Shown here: one piece after another, positions 16,761 to 26,144 of the stretch | How the letters are laid out: the number at the start of each line of letters is the position of its first letter | Position numbering within the stretch: the first letter of the stretch is position 1 | IMG/VR virus record: IMGVR_UViG_3300018933_000004 | Span: 1-64,000 of that record | DNA: 64,000 nt | Source: a virus | Strand: one strand, 5' to 3' | The notes under the pieces: model-generated | What the model saw: only the letters and a program-made list of their open reading frames with translations | What the model was told of the DNA's origin: nothing | Databases searched by the model: none | Position numbers and translations under genes: made by a program

Positions 16761-17510
16761 ATGACGGGACTGCAGTTGGTCGGCCGTCCCGAGCATGCCA
16801 TCGTCTCCACCAGCACCGCCCTCGTAGCCGCCCCGCCCCGTCCGACGCCGGTCGTCCACGACGTGAATGGCTACTACGCCAAGCTCGGCGTGCCGCCGAC
16901 TGCGACCAAGCGGGAGCTCCGCGAGGCGTACCAGGCTCTGGACGGCCAGGGCAGCGTCGAGCTCACCCGGATCTTCAAGATCCTGATCAATGCCAAGACG
17001 CGGGCCGCGTACGACGCCAAGCCGCCCGGCTCGACATACTTCGACGCGGCCGCCGTCGAGACACTCCTGCGCCAAGCGGCCGTCCAGGCTGCCCGGCAGA
17101 ACGCCGAATACGGCACGGAGACGACCGCCCAAGACATTCTTGAAACTCTGGCGGAGCGCACCGGAAAGCCACTTCTTCAATTCCTTGATTCGGGGCCCGG
17201 TGAAGGATTTCATGATGACGGAGAGAGGGGCCGCCATCCCTCATCCGACACCTCAGACGCATGGGCGTACTCCTACCTGCTCCTGGGCTCTACCTGCGAC
17301 GACGTCGCCAGACTGACCCTGTGGCAGCAAGGTCTCACCCGCGCGCTGGCAGACCGTCGATGCCCCCAGTTCACGGTGGGATTCCACGCGATGCCGGGAC
17401 GGCCATTTCTTGTGGCGAAGGACCTCGGAATCCCCGTGTTCTTCCTCCACGAAGACCAGCCGGTCACTGAGGAGTTGATCGCGGCAGCCGCCACTGCCGT
17501 CGTCTCCTGA
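16761..17510 (+). CDS. J-domain-like protein lacking HPD
   Basis: 249 residues. Residues 36-90 (NGYYAKLGVPPTATKRELRE, then FKILINAKTRAAYDA) follow the DnaJ helix II/III/IV pattern. The HPD loop that stimulates Hsp70 is replaced by LDGQGS, so canonical DnaK stimulation is unlikely. The rest, about residues 150-249, is a separate domain with no recognised family; its end, from about residue 220, reads VAKDLGIPVFFLHED. It lies between primase and SSB, where a chaperone-like assembly factor for the replisome would make sense. Confidence 0.6.
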   Translation: MTGLQLVGRPEHAIVSTSTALVAAPPRPTPVVHDVNGYYAKLGVPPTATKRELREAYQALDGQGSVELTRIFKILINAKTRAAYDAKPPGSTYFDAAAVETLLRQAAVQAARQNAEYGTETTAQDILETLAERTGKPLLQFLDSGPGEGFHDDGERGRHPSSDTSDAWAYSYLLLGSTCDDVARLTLWQQGLTRALADRRCPQFTVGFHAMPGRPFLVAKDLGIPVFFLHEDQPVTEELIAAAATAVVS

Positions 17511-17539
17511 CACCTCCATCAAGATCATCAGGAGCCTTC

Positions 17540-18532
17540 GTGACCGCCAACACGAGCCCCGTCATGTCCTTCCGCCGTGGTGGCTCTGCCGCCGAGCAGG
17601 CCGAGAAGGAGGCCAACGTCTCCTCTTCCGGCCGCCGTGGCCCGGACTTCTTCGGCCTGAAGGAGGACGGCGAGTCGACCGTCATCCGCCTTCTCACCGA
17701 CCACGACGACTGGATCTGGGTCGACCAGCACAGCTTTGTGCCGACCAAGCCGGGTCCCAAGGACGCTGAGAAGTGGCCGAAGTCGATGACCTCGGTCTGC
17801 CGCAAGGACAACGCCTTCGAGGGCCACTACAGCGACTGCTACATCTGCGACGCCAAGCTCAAGAACTCCTTCGGCAAGGTCGCCACCCCCCGCATCCGCG
17901 TCTGGGCCCTCGCCATCGAGCGCGAGCTGGTGCGCGGCGACGGCAGCGAGGCCCTCGGCGGCCCGGCCAAGCAGGGCGTCGTCATCGGAGTCCGCGACAA
18001 GGTCGACGAGGTCGACGAGCTCGGCGCCGACGGCAAGGCGACCGGCAACAAGCTGAGCTACCCCCGCATCATCGTGATCAACATGCCGATGAAGGGGTTC
18101 TTCTCCCACCTCAAGGCCATCCACGGCCTGTACGGCACGGTCGTCGACCGGGACTTCCAGGTCACCCGCAGCGGCACCGGCACCGACACCGAGTACAAGT
18201 TCGCCGCGATCGACCCGATCCGCGACGCCACCGGCACCAACGTCGTCGCCCCCGGCACCCCCGCCTGGGACAAGTACCTCCAGGCCGTCAACGAGCGCGA
18301 GATCAGCCTGGAAGCCATCGTCGCCGACAAGGCCACCGACGAGTACTACGCCCGATTCTTCGACCCCACCAAGACGGTCGAGAAGGACGGCACCATCGTC
18401 GCCGCCACGGCGGCCACCGCAGGAGTGGTGAACCTCCCGGCCGCCGACGCCGCCAGCGGCGCGGCGAACATTTCGGACGACCTGCGCAGCCGCATCCAGA
18501 TGCTCGGCACCCCGCAGGCTCCCGCCGCCTGA
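17540..18532 (+). CDS. Putative phage ssDNA-binding protein (gp32-like)
   Basis: 330 residues; GTG 17540 with AGGAG at about 17530. N-terminal region has aromatic/basic OB-like sequence (DDWIWVDQHSFVP), then SVCRKDNAFEGHYSDCYIC, a Cys/His cluster like the zinc ribbon of T4 gp32. The C-terminal region is Ala/Asp-rich and ends in low-complexity sequence, as in SSBs with protein-interaction tails. Directly followed by the polymerase gene. Assignment is by architecture and context. Confidence 0.6.
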   Translation: MTANTSPVMSFRRGGSAAEQAEKEANVSSSGRRGPDFFGLKEDGESTVIRLLTDHDDWIWVDQHSFVPTKPGPKDAEKWPKSMTSVCRKDNAFEGHYSDCYICDAKLKNSFGKVATPRIRVWALAIERELVRGDGSEALGGPAKQGVVIGVRDKVDEVDELGADGKATGNKLSYPRIIVINMPMKGFFSHLKAIHGLYGTVVDRDFQVTRSGTGTDTEYKFAAIDPIRDATGTNVVAPGTPAWDKYLQAVNEREISLEAIVADKATDEYYARFFDPTKTVEKDGTIVAATAATAGVVNLPAADAASGAANISDDLRSRIQMLGTPQAPAA

Positions 18533-18548
18533 CCCAGGCGCACAGACA

Positions 18549-18624
18549 CCGGCCCGCCCCGGGCGCCCGTCAGATACGGGCCCCAGCCCGCCAAGGGCTG
18601 GTTTGTTCGCCCGGGGCGGGCCGG
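18549..18624 (+). terminator. Large GC-rich stem-loop between SSB and polymerase
   Basis: Arms 18549-18565 and 18608-18624 are perfect 17-bp complements; an inner CAGCCC/GGGCTG hairpin is followed by TTTGTTC. Two smaller hairpins follow (CTCGCCT/AGGCGAG and CCTCCGCC/GGCGGAG). Probably partial termination that sets SSB above polymerase. Confidence 0.7.
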
Positions 18625-18756
18625 GCCAACCGCTCGCCTCCGCCAAGGCGAGACCCCTCCGCCCGGCCGCAAGGCGGAGAGGCGGCGGCATGGGGATTGG
18701 TGTCGGAAACCCCTGCGCGGCCGTCCCCACATCTACAGGACGCAAGGACCACCACC

Positions 18757-21700
18757 GTGCTGCGCCTTATCAGCTCCTACGCATCCAACGCCCCTTATGT
18801 GCAGATTGGCGAATTTAGTGCCCAACTCCCCGCGCTCGTCGAGCACGAGGATGACGGCACCCGCTGGCTGGTCGTCCCCGCCGCCGCCCCCGTCATCGTT
18901 GCGCCGCTGATCTGGCGCCGCGCGCTCGCCGACGGCGCTGCCGGAGTCATGGAGGCACTGGAGGACGGCGTCGCAGCTGTCCCGGTGCACATGATCGAAG
19001 AACAGGACCTCGACGGCGGCAGGCTGTGCCTCGCCTACAGCCGCAACGCACTCTTCGACTCCGAAGACGGCATCCCCACCTACCACGCGGTCCTCGACCA
19101 GCTCGAAGCCAAGCAGGACCCGCCCACGGCGGACTCCGGCTTCGTGCACCTGCACACCCACAGCGAGTACAGCCCGCTCGACGGCCTGTCCCGCATGGAC
19201 GAGATCGTCCGCGAGGTCACCGCCCACGGCCAGACCGCGATCGGCATCACCGACCACGGCACCTGTGCCGGGCACCCCGAGCTCCAGCGCGCGGCCGACA
19301 AGGCCGGGATCAAGCCGATCTTCGGCATCGAGGCCAACCTGACCGACGAGCGGAAGCTGCGCGGCCCGGACGTCGCCGACGACCTGCGCTTCCAGGGCCA
19401 CACCAGCCGCGAGGGCAAGCCCATTACCCCGGCCCAGGCCCTGCAGAACCACTACTGGCACCTGTGCCTGTTCGCTGAGAGCAACACCGGCCTGCGCAAC
19501 ATCTGGGCCGCCAGCACCGAGTCCTTCCGCGACGGCTTCTACGGCCGCCCCCGCATGGACTGGGAGACCCTCGCCCGCTTCAACGAGGGCGTCATCGCCT
19601 CCACCGGCTGCCTGCGCGGCCCCGTCGCCGTCGCCATCAAGGCCGGAGACCTGGAGCTGGCCCGCCAGCGCCTCACCCGCCTGATGGACATCTATCCCGG
19701 CCGCCTCTACGTCGAGCTGCAGCCCAACGACCTGCCCGAGCAGCGCCTGGTCAACGAGACCATGATCGCGCTGGCCCGCGAGTTCGACCTGCCGCTGCTG
19801 GCCACCGTCGACTCCCACTTCCCGACCGCCGACGACGCCCACTCCCACGACGTCTGGATCGCCTGCCAGACCAACAAGGACGTCCAGGACGAGGGCGACA
19901 TCTTCTCCGAGCACCTCGACCTGTACGTCATGGGCGAGGACCAGGTCCGCGCCGGACTCGCCTACCTCGGCCAGGACGCCGTCGAGGAAGCCGTCGCCAA
20001 CACGGCCGCCCTCACCGAGCGCTGCAACGCCCGCATCGAGGGCGAGACCGCCACCCCGTCCTTCACCGGCGACCCGGAAGAGGACCACAGGCGCCTGCAC
20101 CAGCTGTGCACCGCCAACTGGGACCGCATCCCGGCCAACCTCTCCCACGACGAGACCGCCGCCTACATGGAGCGCTACCAGCGCGAGATGGAGCTCCTCG
20201 TCGACAAGGGCTTCTGCGGCTACTACCTGATGGTCGCGGACTACGTCGGCTGGGCCAAGGATCGCAACATCCTCGTCGGCCCCGGACGCGGCTCCGGCGG
20301 CGGCTCGCTCGTCGCCTACCTCGCCCGCATCACCTCCCTCGACCCGGTCCGGCACGACCTGCTCTTCGAGCGGTTCCTGACCCGGGGCCGCGCGGGCCTG
20401 CCTGACTTCGACGTCGACTTCCCCGCCAGCAAGAAGGCCGAGATCCTCGGCTACCTCCGCGAGCGCTGGGGCGAGCGCAACGTCGTCTCCATCGGCTCCG
20501 AGCTCCGCCTGAAGAACAAGGCCGTCATCAACGAGCTCGTGCGCACGCTGGCCTCCCAGCTCCCCGAGGGCGCGGCCGCCGACCTCCGCCAGGTCTCCAC
20601 CCTCATCGACGAGGCCGAAGCAGGCACCGCCGGGCTCGGCATGTCCTGGGAGGACCTCTGGATCCAGCACGGCGAGCAGCTCCAGCCGTTCGCCGACCGC
20701 TACCCGCAGCTGTTCGCCATGGCCGAGCGCCTCGTCGGCCGACTGAAGTCCTACGGCCGCCACGCGGCCGGTGTCGTCATCTCCACCGGCGCCCCGCTCA
20801 CCGACTGGCTGCCGATGCGCACCATCGACGGAGAAGAGCAGATGGTCACCCAGTGGGCCATGGGCGACGTCGAAGCCATCGGCCTGGTCAAATTCGACAT
20901 TCTGACCCTGCGCACCCTGGACACCATCCAGCAGACCCTCGACCTCGTGCGCGAACAGCGCCGCTACGAGATCGACCTGGAAGAGTTCGAGGAGGAGTTC
21001 GAGGATCCCCTGGTCTGGGAGGAGCTGCAGGCCGCCCACACCCTCGGCGTCTTCCAGATCGAGACCCACTCCGGCACCCGCCTGTGCGAACGCATGCGCC
21101 CGACCAACGTTGCCGAGCTCGCCGACATGGTCACCATCGTCCGGCCCGGCCCCATGAACTCCGGCCTGACCGACCTCTACCTCCGCCGCCGCGCGGGTGA
21201 GCAGGCCGTCTCCTACCCCGACCTCCGCCTGGAACAGGTCCTGGCGCCCACCTACGGCGCCATGATCTACCAGGAGCAGGTCATGGCCGTCACCCGCCTG
21301 CTGGCCGGGTACGACGAGTCCGAGGCCGACGGCGTGCGCCGCATCCTCGGCAAGAAGAAGGTCTCCGCCATCGCCGACGCCGGGAAGGAGTTCCTGGAGC
21401 GCGTCGACATGGCCCGCGACGCCGCCGAACGCCTGTGGGCCCAGATGGCCGAGTTCTCCAAGTACGGCTTCAACAAGAGCCACGCCTACGCCTACGCGTT
21501 CCTCGCCTACTGGACCGCGTTCCTCAAGGTCAACTACCCCCGCGAGTTCCTCGTCGCCGCCATGTCCACCGTCGACAAGGACCGCGTCCCGGAGTTCGTC
21601 AAGGAGGCCCGCCGCCTGGACGTCCAGGTGCTCCCCCCGGACATCAACCACTCCGGCCCCGGCTTCACCGCCGACCCCGAGCGCTACGCCGTCCGCTACG

Positions 21701-22494
21701 GCCTCGGCTCCGTCAAGGGCGTCGGCGACGTCGCCGTCCGCGCCCTCGTCGAGCACCAGCCGTACGCCTCCTGGGAGGACTTCGAGACCCGCCGCAGCCC
21801 CAAGGCCAACGCGGGCGTCGTGGCCCTCCTGGCACGCGTCGGCGCCTTCGACACCCTCGTGGCGAACCGGCGCGGCCTGGAGGCCAAGCTACTCGCTGCC
21901 AAGACTGGCGAGGCCGCTCGTTGCACACACTGGAGCGACGACCCCGAGCGCCTGGAACCGCTGGCACACCTCGGCGGCCCGCCGGTGTGTGCGTTCAACT
22001 GGGCCAACGAGCCCGCCCGGGTCAACAGGCGCACCAACAAGGTCCTCAACCGCAAAGCCCCTCCGAAACGCTGCACCAAGGCCTGCCGCCAGTACACCGC
22101 GCCGCCGCCGCTGCAGATCGAGACCGTCGACCCCTACAGCCCGGTCGACGTCCGGACCATCGAGCACGAGATGCTCGGCACCTACCTCAGCTCCACGCCG
22201 TTCGACGACCTCGACCCGAACGACCGTGCCGTCTGCCGCGCCCAGGCCGAGCAGCTGGCCACCGGCCCCAACGGCACTTACTACGTCGCCGCGATCGTCA
22301 CCGGAGCCCGCCCCCACAAGACGGGCGAGATGGGCTTTCTGACCCTTGAGACCGAACTGTCCAATCTCCGTGTCGCGGTCTTCCGCGACGCCTGGGCCGT
22401 CGAGCAGCGCCGCTTCGTCAAGGGCGCCCTCTGCCTGGCCGAACTCCGCAAGAACGACCGAGGCCTCAGCCTCGTCACCTACCAGCCCCTGTGA
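18757..22494 (+). CDS. DNA polymerase III alpha subunit (DnaE-type, PHP domain)
   Basis: 1245 residues from GTG 18757 with AAGGA at 18744-18748. About 125 extra N-terminal residues precede the PHP domain (HLHTHSEYSPLDG at 131-143, ITDHGT at about 166). Catalytic aspartates: LPDFDVDF at 548-555 and the third in LVKFDILTLR at about 711-720. The finger motif is GPGRGSGGGSLVAYL. C-terminal HhH and OB regions remain (GYGLGSVKGVGD-like stretch at about 985-995). The PHP metal ligands look intact, so proofreading is possible. It would be the main replicative polymerase of this element; no separate beta clamp or epsilon subunit was seen. Confidence 0.93.
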   Translation: MLRLISSYASNAPYVQIGEFSAQLPALVEHEDDGTRWLVVPAAAPVIVAPLIWRRALADGAAGVMEALEDGVAAVPVHMIEEQDLDGGRLCLAYSRNALFDSEDGIPTYHAVLDQLEAKQDPPTADSGFVHLHTHSEYSPLDGLSRMDEIVREVTAHGQTAIGITDHGTCAGHPELQRAADKAGIKPIFGIEANLTDERKLRGPDVADDLRFQGHTSREGKPITPAQALQNHYWHLCLFAESNTGLRNIWAASTESFRDGFYGRPRMDWETLARFNEGVIASTGCLRGPVAVAIKAGDLELARQRLTRLMDIYPGRLYVELQPNDLPEQRLVNETMIALAREFDLPLLATVDSHFPTADDAHSHDVWIACQTNKDVQDEGDIFSEHLDLYVMGEDQVRAGLAYLGQDAVEEAVANTAALTERCNARIEGETATPSFTGDPEEDHRRLHQLCTANWDRIPANLSHDETAAYMERYQREMELLVDKGFCGYYLMVADYVGWAKDRNILVGPGRGSGGGSLVAYLARITSLDPVRHDLLFERFLTRGRAGLPDFDVDFPASKKAEILGYLRERWGERNVVSIGSELRLKNKAVINELVRTLASQLPEGAAADLRQVSTLIDEAEAGTAGLGMSWEDLWIQHGEQLQPFADRYPQLFAMAERLVGRLKSYGRHAAGVVISTGAPLTDWLPMRTIDGEEQMVTQWAMGDVEAIGLVKFDILTLRTLDTIQQTLDLVREQRRYEIDLEEFEEEFEDPLVWEELQAAHTLGVFQIETHSGTRLCERMRPTNVAELADMVTIVRPGPMNSGLTDLYLRRRAGEQAVSYPDLRLEQVLAPTYGAMIYQEQVMAVTRLLAGYDESEADGVRRILGKKKVSAIADAGKEFLERVDMARDAAERLWAQMAEFSKYGFNKSHAYAYAFLAYWTAFLKVNYPREFLVAAMSTVDKDRVPEFVKEARRLDVQVLPPDINHSGPGFTADPERYAVRYGLGSVKGVGDVAVRALVEHQPYASWEDFETRRSPKANAGVVALLARVGAFDTLVANRRGLEAKLLAAKTGEAARCTHWSDDPERLEPLAHLGGPPVCAFNWANEPARVNRRTNKVLNRKAPPKRCTKACRQYTAPPPLQIETVDPYSPVDVRTIEHEMLGTYLSSTPFDDLDPNDRAVCRAQAEQLATGPNGTYYVAAIVTGARPHKTGEMGFLTLETELSNLRVAVFRDAWAVEQRRFVKGALCLAELRKNDRGLSLVTYQPL

Positions 22495-22502
22495 GGCCCA
22501 CC

Positions 22503-22997
22503 ATGACCCGCGTCATCCGGAACACCACCACCGAGGCCCAGCACGACTGGCCCGAGGACGTCTTCATCCAGGGCGGCGAGCGTGGCGTGGTCCTCGGCGG
22601 GCCCAACGGCGCCTACCAGACCGCCTTCTTCGAGGCCTTCCCCCAGGACCCCCGCAGCGGCTTCATGCGCGGAGAAGGCAAGACCCTCGCCGAGGCCGAG
22701 GAGAGCGCCTGGAGGCAGTACCAGGTCTGGCTCAACTGCGATAACACCGGCCAGGGACACGGCCCCTACGAGCGCCGCCAGTACCGCAACGGCGCCGGGT
22801 TCTGCACCCGCTGCGGCATCTGGATGAGCAAGGTCTTCGAGCCCCTCCCCGACGAAGACGAGCCCGGCAGGAAGCGCAGCCTCGCAGAGCGCGTCTTCGT
22901 CGACCAGGAACCCGAGGCGATCGAAGAGGTCCTCACCACCATGGCGAACGCCGCCGACCTGCCCCACGCCCCGACCGGTGACCACAACCAGGAGTAG
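22503..22997 (+). CDS. Hypothetical phage protein with Cys-x2-Cys
   Basis: 164 residues. ATG 22503 chosen; a GTG at 22491 overlapping the polymerase stop (GTGA) is equally possible. Residues about 25-75 resemble a small alpha/beta domain (GKTLAEAEESAWRQYQ), and FCTRCGIW gives half a zinc site with HGPYERRQY upstream. Acidic C terminus. Coupled to the polymerase gene; function unknown. Confidence 0.6.
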   Translation: MTRVIRNTTTEAQHDWPEDVFIQGGERGVVLGGPNGAYQTAFFEAFPQDPRSGFMRGEGKTLAEAEESAWRQYQVWLNCDNTGQGHGPYERRQYRNGAGFCTRCGIWMSKVFEPLPDEDEPGRKRSLAERVFVDQEPEAIEEVLTTMANAADLPHAPTGDHNQE

Positions 22998-23002
22998 CCA
23001 CC

Positions 23003-23638
23003 ATGCCCTTGATCCCCTCCATCAGCCACCCGTACTGGACTCCTCTCGGAGACGCCTGCCGCAAGGCCCGTACCGGCCTGCAGATCTCCCAGTCCAGGAT
23101 CGCCGCCCTGGTCGGCCTGACAGTCCGCGAGTACGCCGCCCTGGAGTCCGGCTTCATCCCGCCGGAGATCGCTGACTCCCTCGGCCGCCTCGACCTGGCC
23201 CGCCTCGACGCGGCCTTCGGCTGGGACTCAGGCACCGCGCGCGGCTACGTCGACGAAGCCCTCGCAGCTGCCGCGCGCCCCGGCACGACCATCCTGGTGT
23301 TCCAGAGCAGCCAGGTCACCCCCGAAGGCGACCGTTCCACTTACCCGCCCGCCGCCTGGGCCCGGCTCGGCAAGGCCGTTCGCGCGACCCGCCTGGCGGA
23401 GAAGCTGTCCCGCGCCGAGCTGGCCTACGCCATGAAGTCCTCCAGCAAGACGATCATGCGCCTGGAGGAGGGCCGCATCTACGGCGACCCGCGCACCGCC
23501 CCGCCCGGCGACTACAACTCCGAGCGGTACATCCTGCGCCGCCTGGTCCTCATGGAGTTCTACTTGGGCTGGGAGAGGGACCAGGCCCTGCGAATCCTGC
23601 AGGGCGAGAATCGCGACTCTGTCAGTCCCGCCGCGTAA
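23003..23638 (+). CDS. Protein with two HTH (XRE-like) domains
   Basis: 211 residues. First HTH at about 14-55 (ISQSRIAALVGLTVREYAAL); second at about 122-160 (LSRAELAYAMKSSSKTIMRL). Tandem XRE-type domains in one chain suggest recognition of a bipartite operator. It sits between the polymerase and RecA genes, so it may tune early operon expression or act in origin binding. ATG start 5 bp after the upstream stop. Confidence 0.7.
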   Translation: MPLIPSISHPYWTPLGDACRKARTGLQISQSRIAALVGLTVREYAALESGFIPPEIADSLGRLDLARLDAAFGWDSGTARGYVDEALAAAARPGTTILVFQSSQVTPEGDRSTYPPAAWARLGKAVRATRLAEKLSRAELAYAMKSSSKTIMRLEEGRIYGDPRTAPPGDYNSERYILRRLVLMEFYLGWERDQALRILQGENRDSVSPAA

Positions 23639-23714
23639 GCTCCGATACCGAGCCGACCCGCCATTGGCCACAGCTGACCGCCATCAGCTACTCCTGCCGC
23701 CAAGGAGCCCCTGC

Positions 23715-24842
23715 ATGCCCCCCAAGTCCCGCCTTTCCAAGCTGCGTGCGGACCTGACCAAGGTCTACGGAGACCGCGTCACCCGGCGCGACACCATGAC
23801 CCGCCCCGACTTCATCTCCAGTGGATCCCTAACCCTCGACTACGCCCTCGGTGGCGGCTTCGCCCTGAAGCGCACCCACGAGATCGTCGGCCCCGAGGGC
23901 ATGGGCAAGACGACCCAGACGATCCTCGCCATGGTCGACGCCCAGCGGAAGTACCCCGACCGGGGCGTCGCCGTCATCGACATGGAGCAGTCCTTCGACT
24001 TCGACTGGGCCGCCCTGCTCGGCCTCGATCTCGACGAGGACCGCTTCATTCACGTCTACCCGGACCACTCCGAGGACGTCTCCGACCAGATCAGCATGTT
24101 GCTACGCGACGGGGACATCTCCCTCGTCGTCGTCGACTCCGTCGGCGGCATGGAGTCCAAGGCCGCCTTCGAGAAACGTGCCGAGGACTCCGCCATGGGT
24201 AAGAACTCCCAGGTCATCTCCCGCATGGTCAAGCGCGTCGCGGGTCTGTGCCGCCAGCAGAACGCCGCCGTGATCTTCGTGAACCAGTACCGGGCCGACA
24301 TCGGCAACCCGCGCGGCGGCCAGAAGTCCGCCGGACCCTCCGCCCTGAAGTACAACACCACCACCAAGATCAAGATGAGCCGCACCGGCGAACCGACAAA
24401 GAAGATCTCCATCTCGGACGCCGTCTCCAAGGCCCCCGCCGAACTCGAAGTCGGCCGCCAGATCCGCGCCAAGGTCGAGCGCAACAAGCTCGCCCCCCAG
24501 GGCCGCGTCGCCGACTACTGGTTCTTCAACAAGGCCAGCAGCAAGTACGGACCCGTCGGCATCGACCGCGCCGACGAGGCCATCACCCTCGGCATCGCCA
24601 CCGGCGCCATCAAGCGCCTGTCCACCGTGTCGTACGAGTTCCCCGACGGCACCACCGTCAAGGGCGGCCGCCCCGGCGTCGAGGCCGCCATCGCCGAGCG
24701 GCCCGAGCTGGTCGAGGTGATCCGGGAGCGGGCGCTGGCCTCCATCTCCGGCGACGTCAAGGCCGACCACACCGTCTCCTACGACGACATCCCCGACGGC
24801 GTCGACCCCAGCACCGGCGAGATCCTGGAGGACGCCGCATGA
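23715..24842 (+). CDS. RecA/UvsX-like recombinase
   Basis: 375 residues; ATG 23715 with AAGGAG at 23702-23707. Walker A GPEGMGKTT (60-68), Walker B ISLVVVDSVGG (about 135-145), loop-like FVNQYRADIGNPRGG and DNA-binding loop region SAMGKNSQVISRMVK. The N-terminal helix and start of the core (SSGSLTLDYALGGG) match RecA. The C-terminal domain is longer and acidic at its end (GVDPSTGEILEDAA). Likely catalyses strand exchange in replication and recombination of phage DNA, with the RuvC-like and RecB-like nucleases encoded just downstream. Confidence 0.9.
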   Translation: MPPKSRLSKLRADLTKVYGDRVTRRDTMTRPDFISSGSLTLDYALGGGFALKRTHEIVGPEGMGKTTQTILAMVDAQRKYPDRGVAVIDMEQSFDFDWAALLGLDLDEDRFIHVYPDHSEDVSDQISMLLRDGDISLVVVDSVGGMESKAAFEKRAEDSAMGKNSQVISRMVKRVAGLCRQQNAAVIFVNQYRADIGNPRGGQKSAGPSALKYNTTTKIKMSRTGEPTKKISISDAVSKAPAELEVGRQIRAKVERNKLAPQGRVADYWFFNKASSKYGPVGIDRADEAITLGIATGAIKRLSTVSYEFPDGTTVKGGRPGVEAAIAERPELVEVIRERALASISGDVKADHTVSYDDIPDGVDPSTGEILEDAA

Positions 24843-25252
24843 AGCCTCTCAAGCGCCTGTGGGACGCCACCGGCACCACGACCGCGTTCTTCGCCACCAT
24901 GGCGGGCTCCCTGGCCATCCAAGGCTGGTACTGGCACGACATCAGCCAGCGCTACGACCTGGACCAGCTCGCGTCCACCACCGCCTACACCCTCGGCGTA
25001 CTCAGTCTTGTGACCTGCGCCACCGTCCTGGGCGCCCTTGCCATGACCATAGGGGCCCTCCTCCGCCGCTACCGGCCCCGGCCGCTGCCGGTCGACCCGG
25101 ACCTTCCGCCCACCCAGCTGGTCTACCTCCAGGGCGACGGCGAACCTGAGCGCTGCTTCTGCCACGGCAAGCCGATCGAGGACGGCACCCTGATCTGGCA
25201 CTGGCCCCAGCCCGCCAAGCTCGTCTGTGTCAAGGAGGGCGACGCCGGGTGA
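24839..25252 (+). CDS. Two-TM membrane protein with Cys-rich tail
   Basis: 137 residues; ATGA overlap with recA-like gene. Two hydrophobic segments (TTAFFATMAGSLAIQGWYW and GVLSLVTCATVLGALAMTI) then a basic RRYRPRP stretch, so the C-terminal tail is probably cytoplasmic; it carries RCFCHGKP and LVCVKEG. Function unknown; perhaps tethers a cytoplasmic partner to the membrane. Confidence 0.6.
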   Translation: MKPLKRLWDATGTTTAFFATMAGSLAIQGWYWHDISQRYDLDQLASTTAYTLGVLSLVTCATVLGALAMTIGALLRRYRPRPLPVDPDLPPTQLVYLQGDGEPERCFCHGKPIEDGTLIWHWPQPAKLVCVKEGDAG

Positions 25253-25704
25253 GCGACAAGGGCCTGAACAAGCGCATGGGCGACGCCCACGAGGGGCGTC
25301 TGGCCGAGGTGCTCGGCATGCGCCAGACCCGGGGCAGCGGCAACCAGTGGCGCGACCAGATGGACGCGAAGCACGACCACACGACGTGCACCTTCGCCTT
25401 CGCGGTCGACGGCAAGTCCACCCTGGCCAAGTCCATCAGCATCACCCGCGCCATGTGGGAGAAAGCCGGTGAGCAGGCCAGCGGCGAACGCCCCATGCTT
25501 GCCCTGCGCTTCTACAACAACGCCTCCCTGGAGGTCCACGCCGACCTTGCCGTCTGCGACCTCCTCGACTTCGCCGAGATGCGCGAGGATGCCGAGCGCT
25601 GGCACAAGGCCAAGCCCATCCTCCTCGCGCTCGTTGAGCAGGACCCCCGCTGTATCCCCGTCCTCGTCGGCCTGGCCCGCCACCTGCTCAACGAGGCTGT
25701 GTAA
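25249..25704 (+). CDS. Putative nuclease-like (PD-(D/E)XK-type) phage protein
   Basis: 151 residues from GTG 25249 (GTGA overlap). The sequence HEGRLAEVLG, then QTRGSGNQW, then MDAKHD and FAVDGKST resembles the E / G-S / D / x-K layout of Holliday-junction resolvase or VSR-like PD-(D/E)XK enzymes. The second half is helical. Neighbours (RecA, RecB-like, RuvC-like) make a recombination nuclease plausible. The motif reading is tentative. Confidence 0.45.
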   Translation: MSDKGLNKRMGDAHEGRLAEVLGMRQTRGSGNQWRDQMDAKHDHTTCTFAFAVDGKSTLAKSISITRAMWEKAGEQASGERPMLALRFYNNASLEVHADLAVCDLLDFAEMREDAERWHKAKPILLALVEQDPRCIPVLVGLARHLLNEAV

Positions 25705-25736
25705 CCCATCAACCTCCGTCAACGAATCGAGACTCC

Positions 25737-26144
25737 ATGAACCTGCACATGAACCTCGACGACACCTGGAACTACATCCTCGGCGGCATCGACCTCGTCG
25801 GCCTCGTCGCCCTGCGCGCCGTCGGCAAGAAGAAGGCCGTCGGCTGGATCTGGGCGATGTTCACCCAAGCCGTCTGGATCGTCTACTCCATCGCCACCTT
25901 CCAGTGGGGCTTCCTCGTCCCGGCCGCCATCAAGTTCGCCATCTACACCTGGAACTACGTCTCCTGGGCCCGCAGCGACAAGGCGGAGGCGAAGCCGAAG
26001 ACGCACGAGGAACGGGCGATGGCCTGGGCGGACGAGCTGATCCCCGACGCCGACGAACTCACCCGGCTCAAGGCCGCCTCCTTCCTCGTGAAGGCGATCA
26101 AGGTCGTCGAGCTCTATCCGGAGAAAGTGGGACAGACCACGTGA
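25737..26144 (+). CDS. Three-TM membrane protein
   Basis: 135 residues. Hydrophobic spans at about 12-30, 37-55 and 57-75 (GGIDLVGLVALRAVG, GWIWAMFTQAVWIVYS, AAIKFAIYTWNYVSW), followed by a charged cytoplasmic-looking helix. The aromatic-rich spans recall small PnuC-like membrane proteins of phages, but the transport motif is not complete. The stop overlaps the next GTG. Confidence 0.55.
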   Translation: MNLHMNLDDTWNYILGGIDLVGLVALRAVGKKKAVGWIWAMFTQAVWIVYSIATFQWGFLVPAAIKFAIYTWNYVSWARSDKAEAKPKTHEERAMAWADELIPDADELTRLKAASFLVKAIKVVELYPEKVGQTT

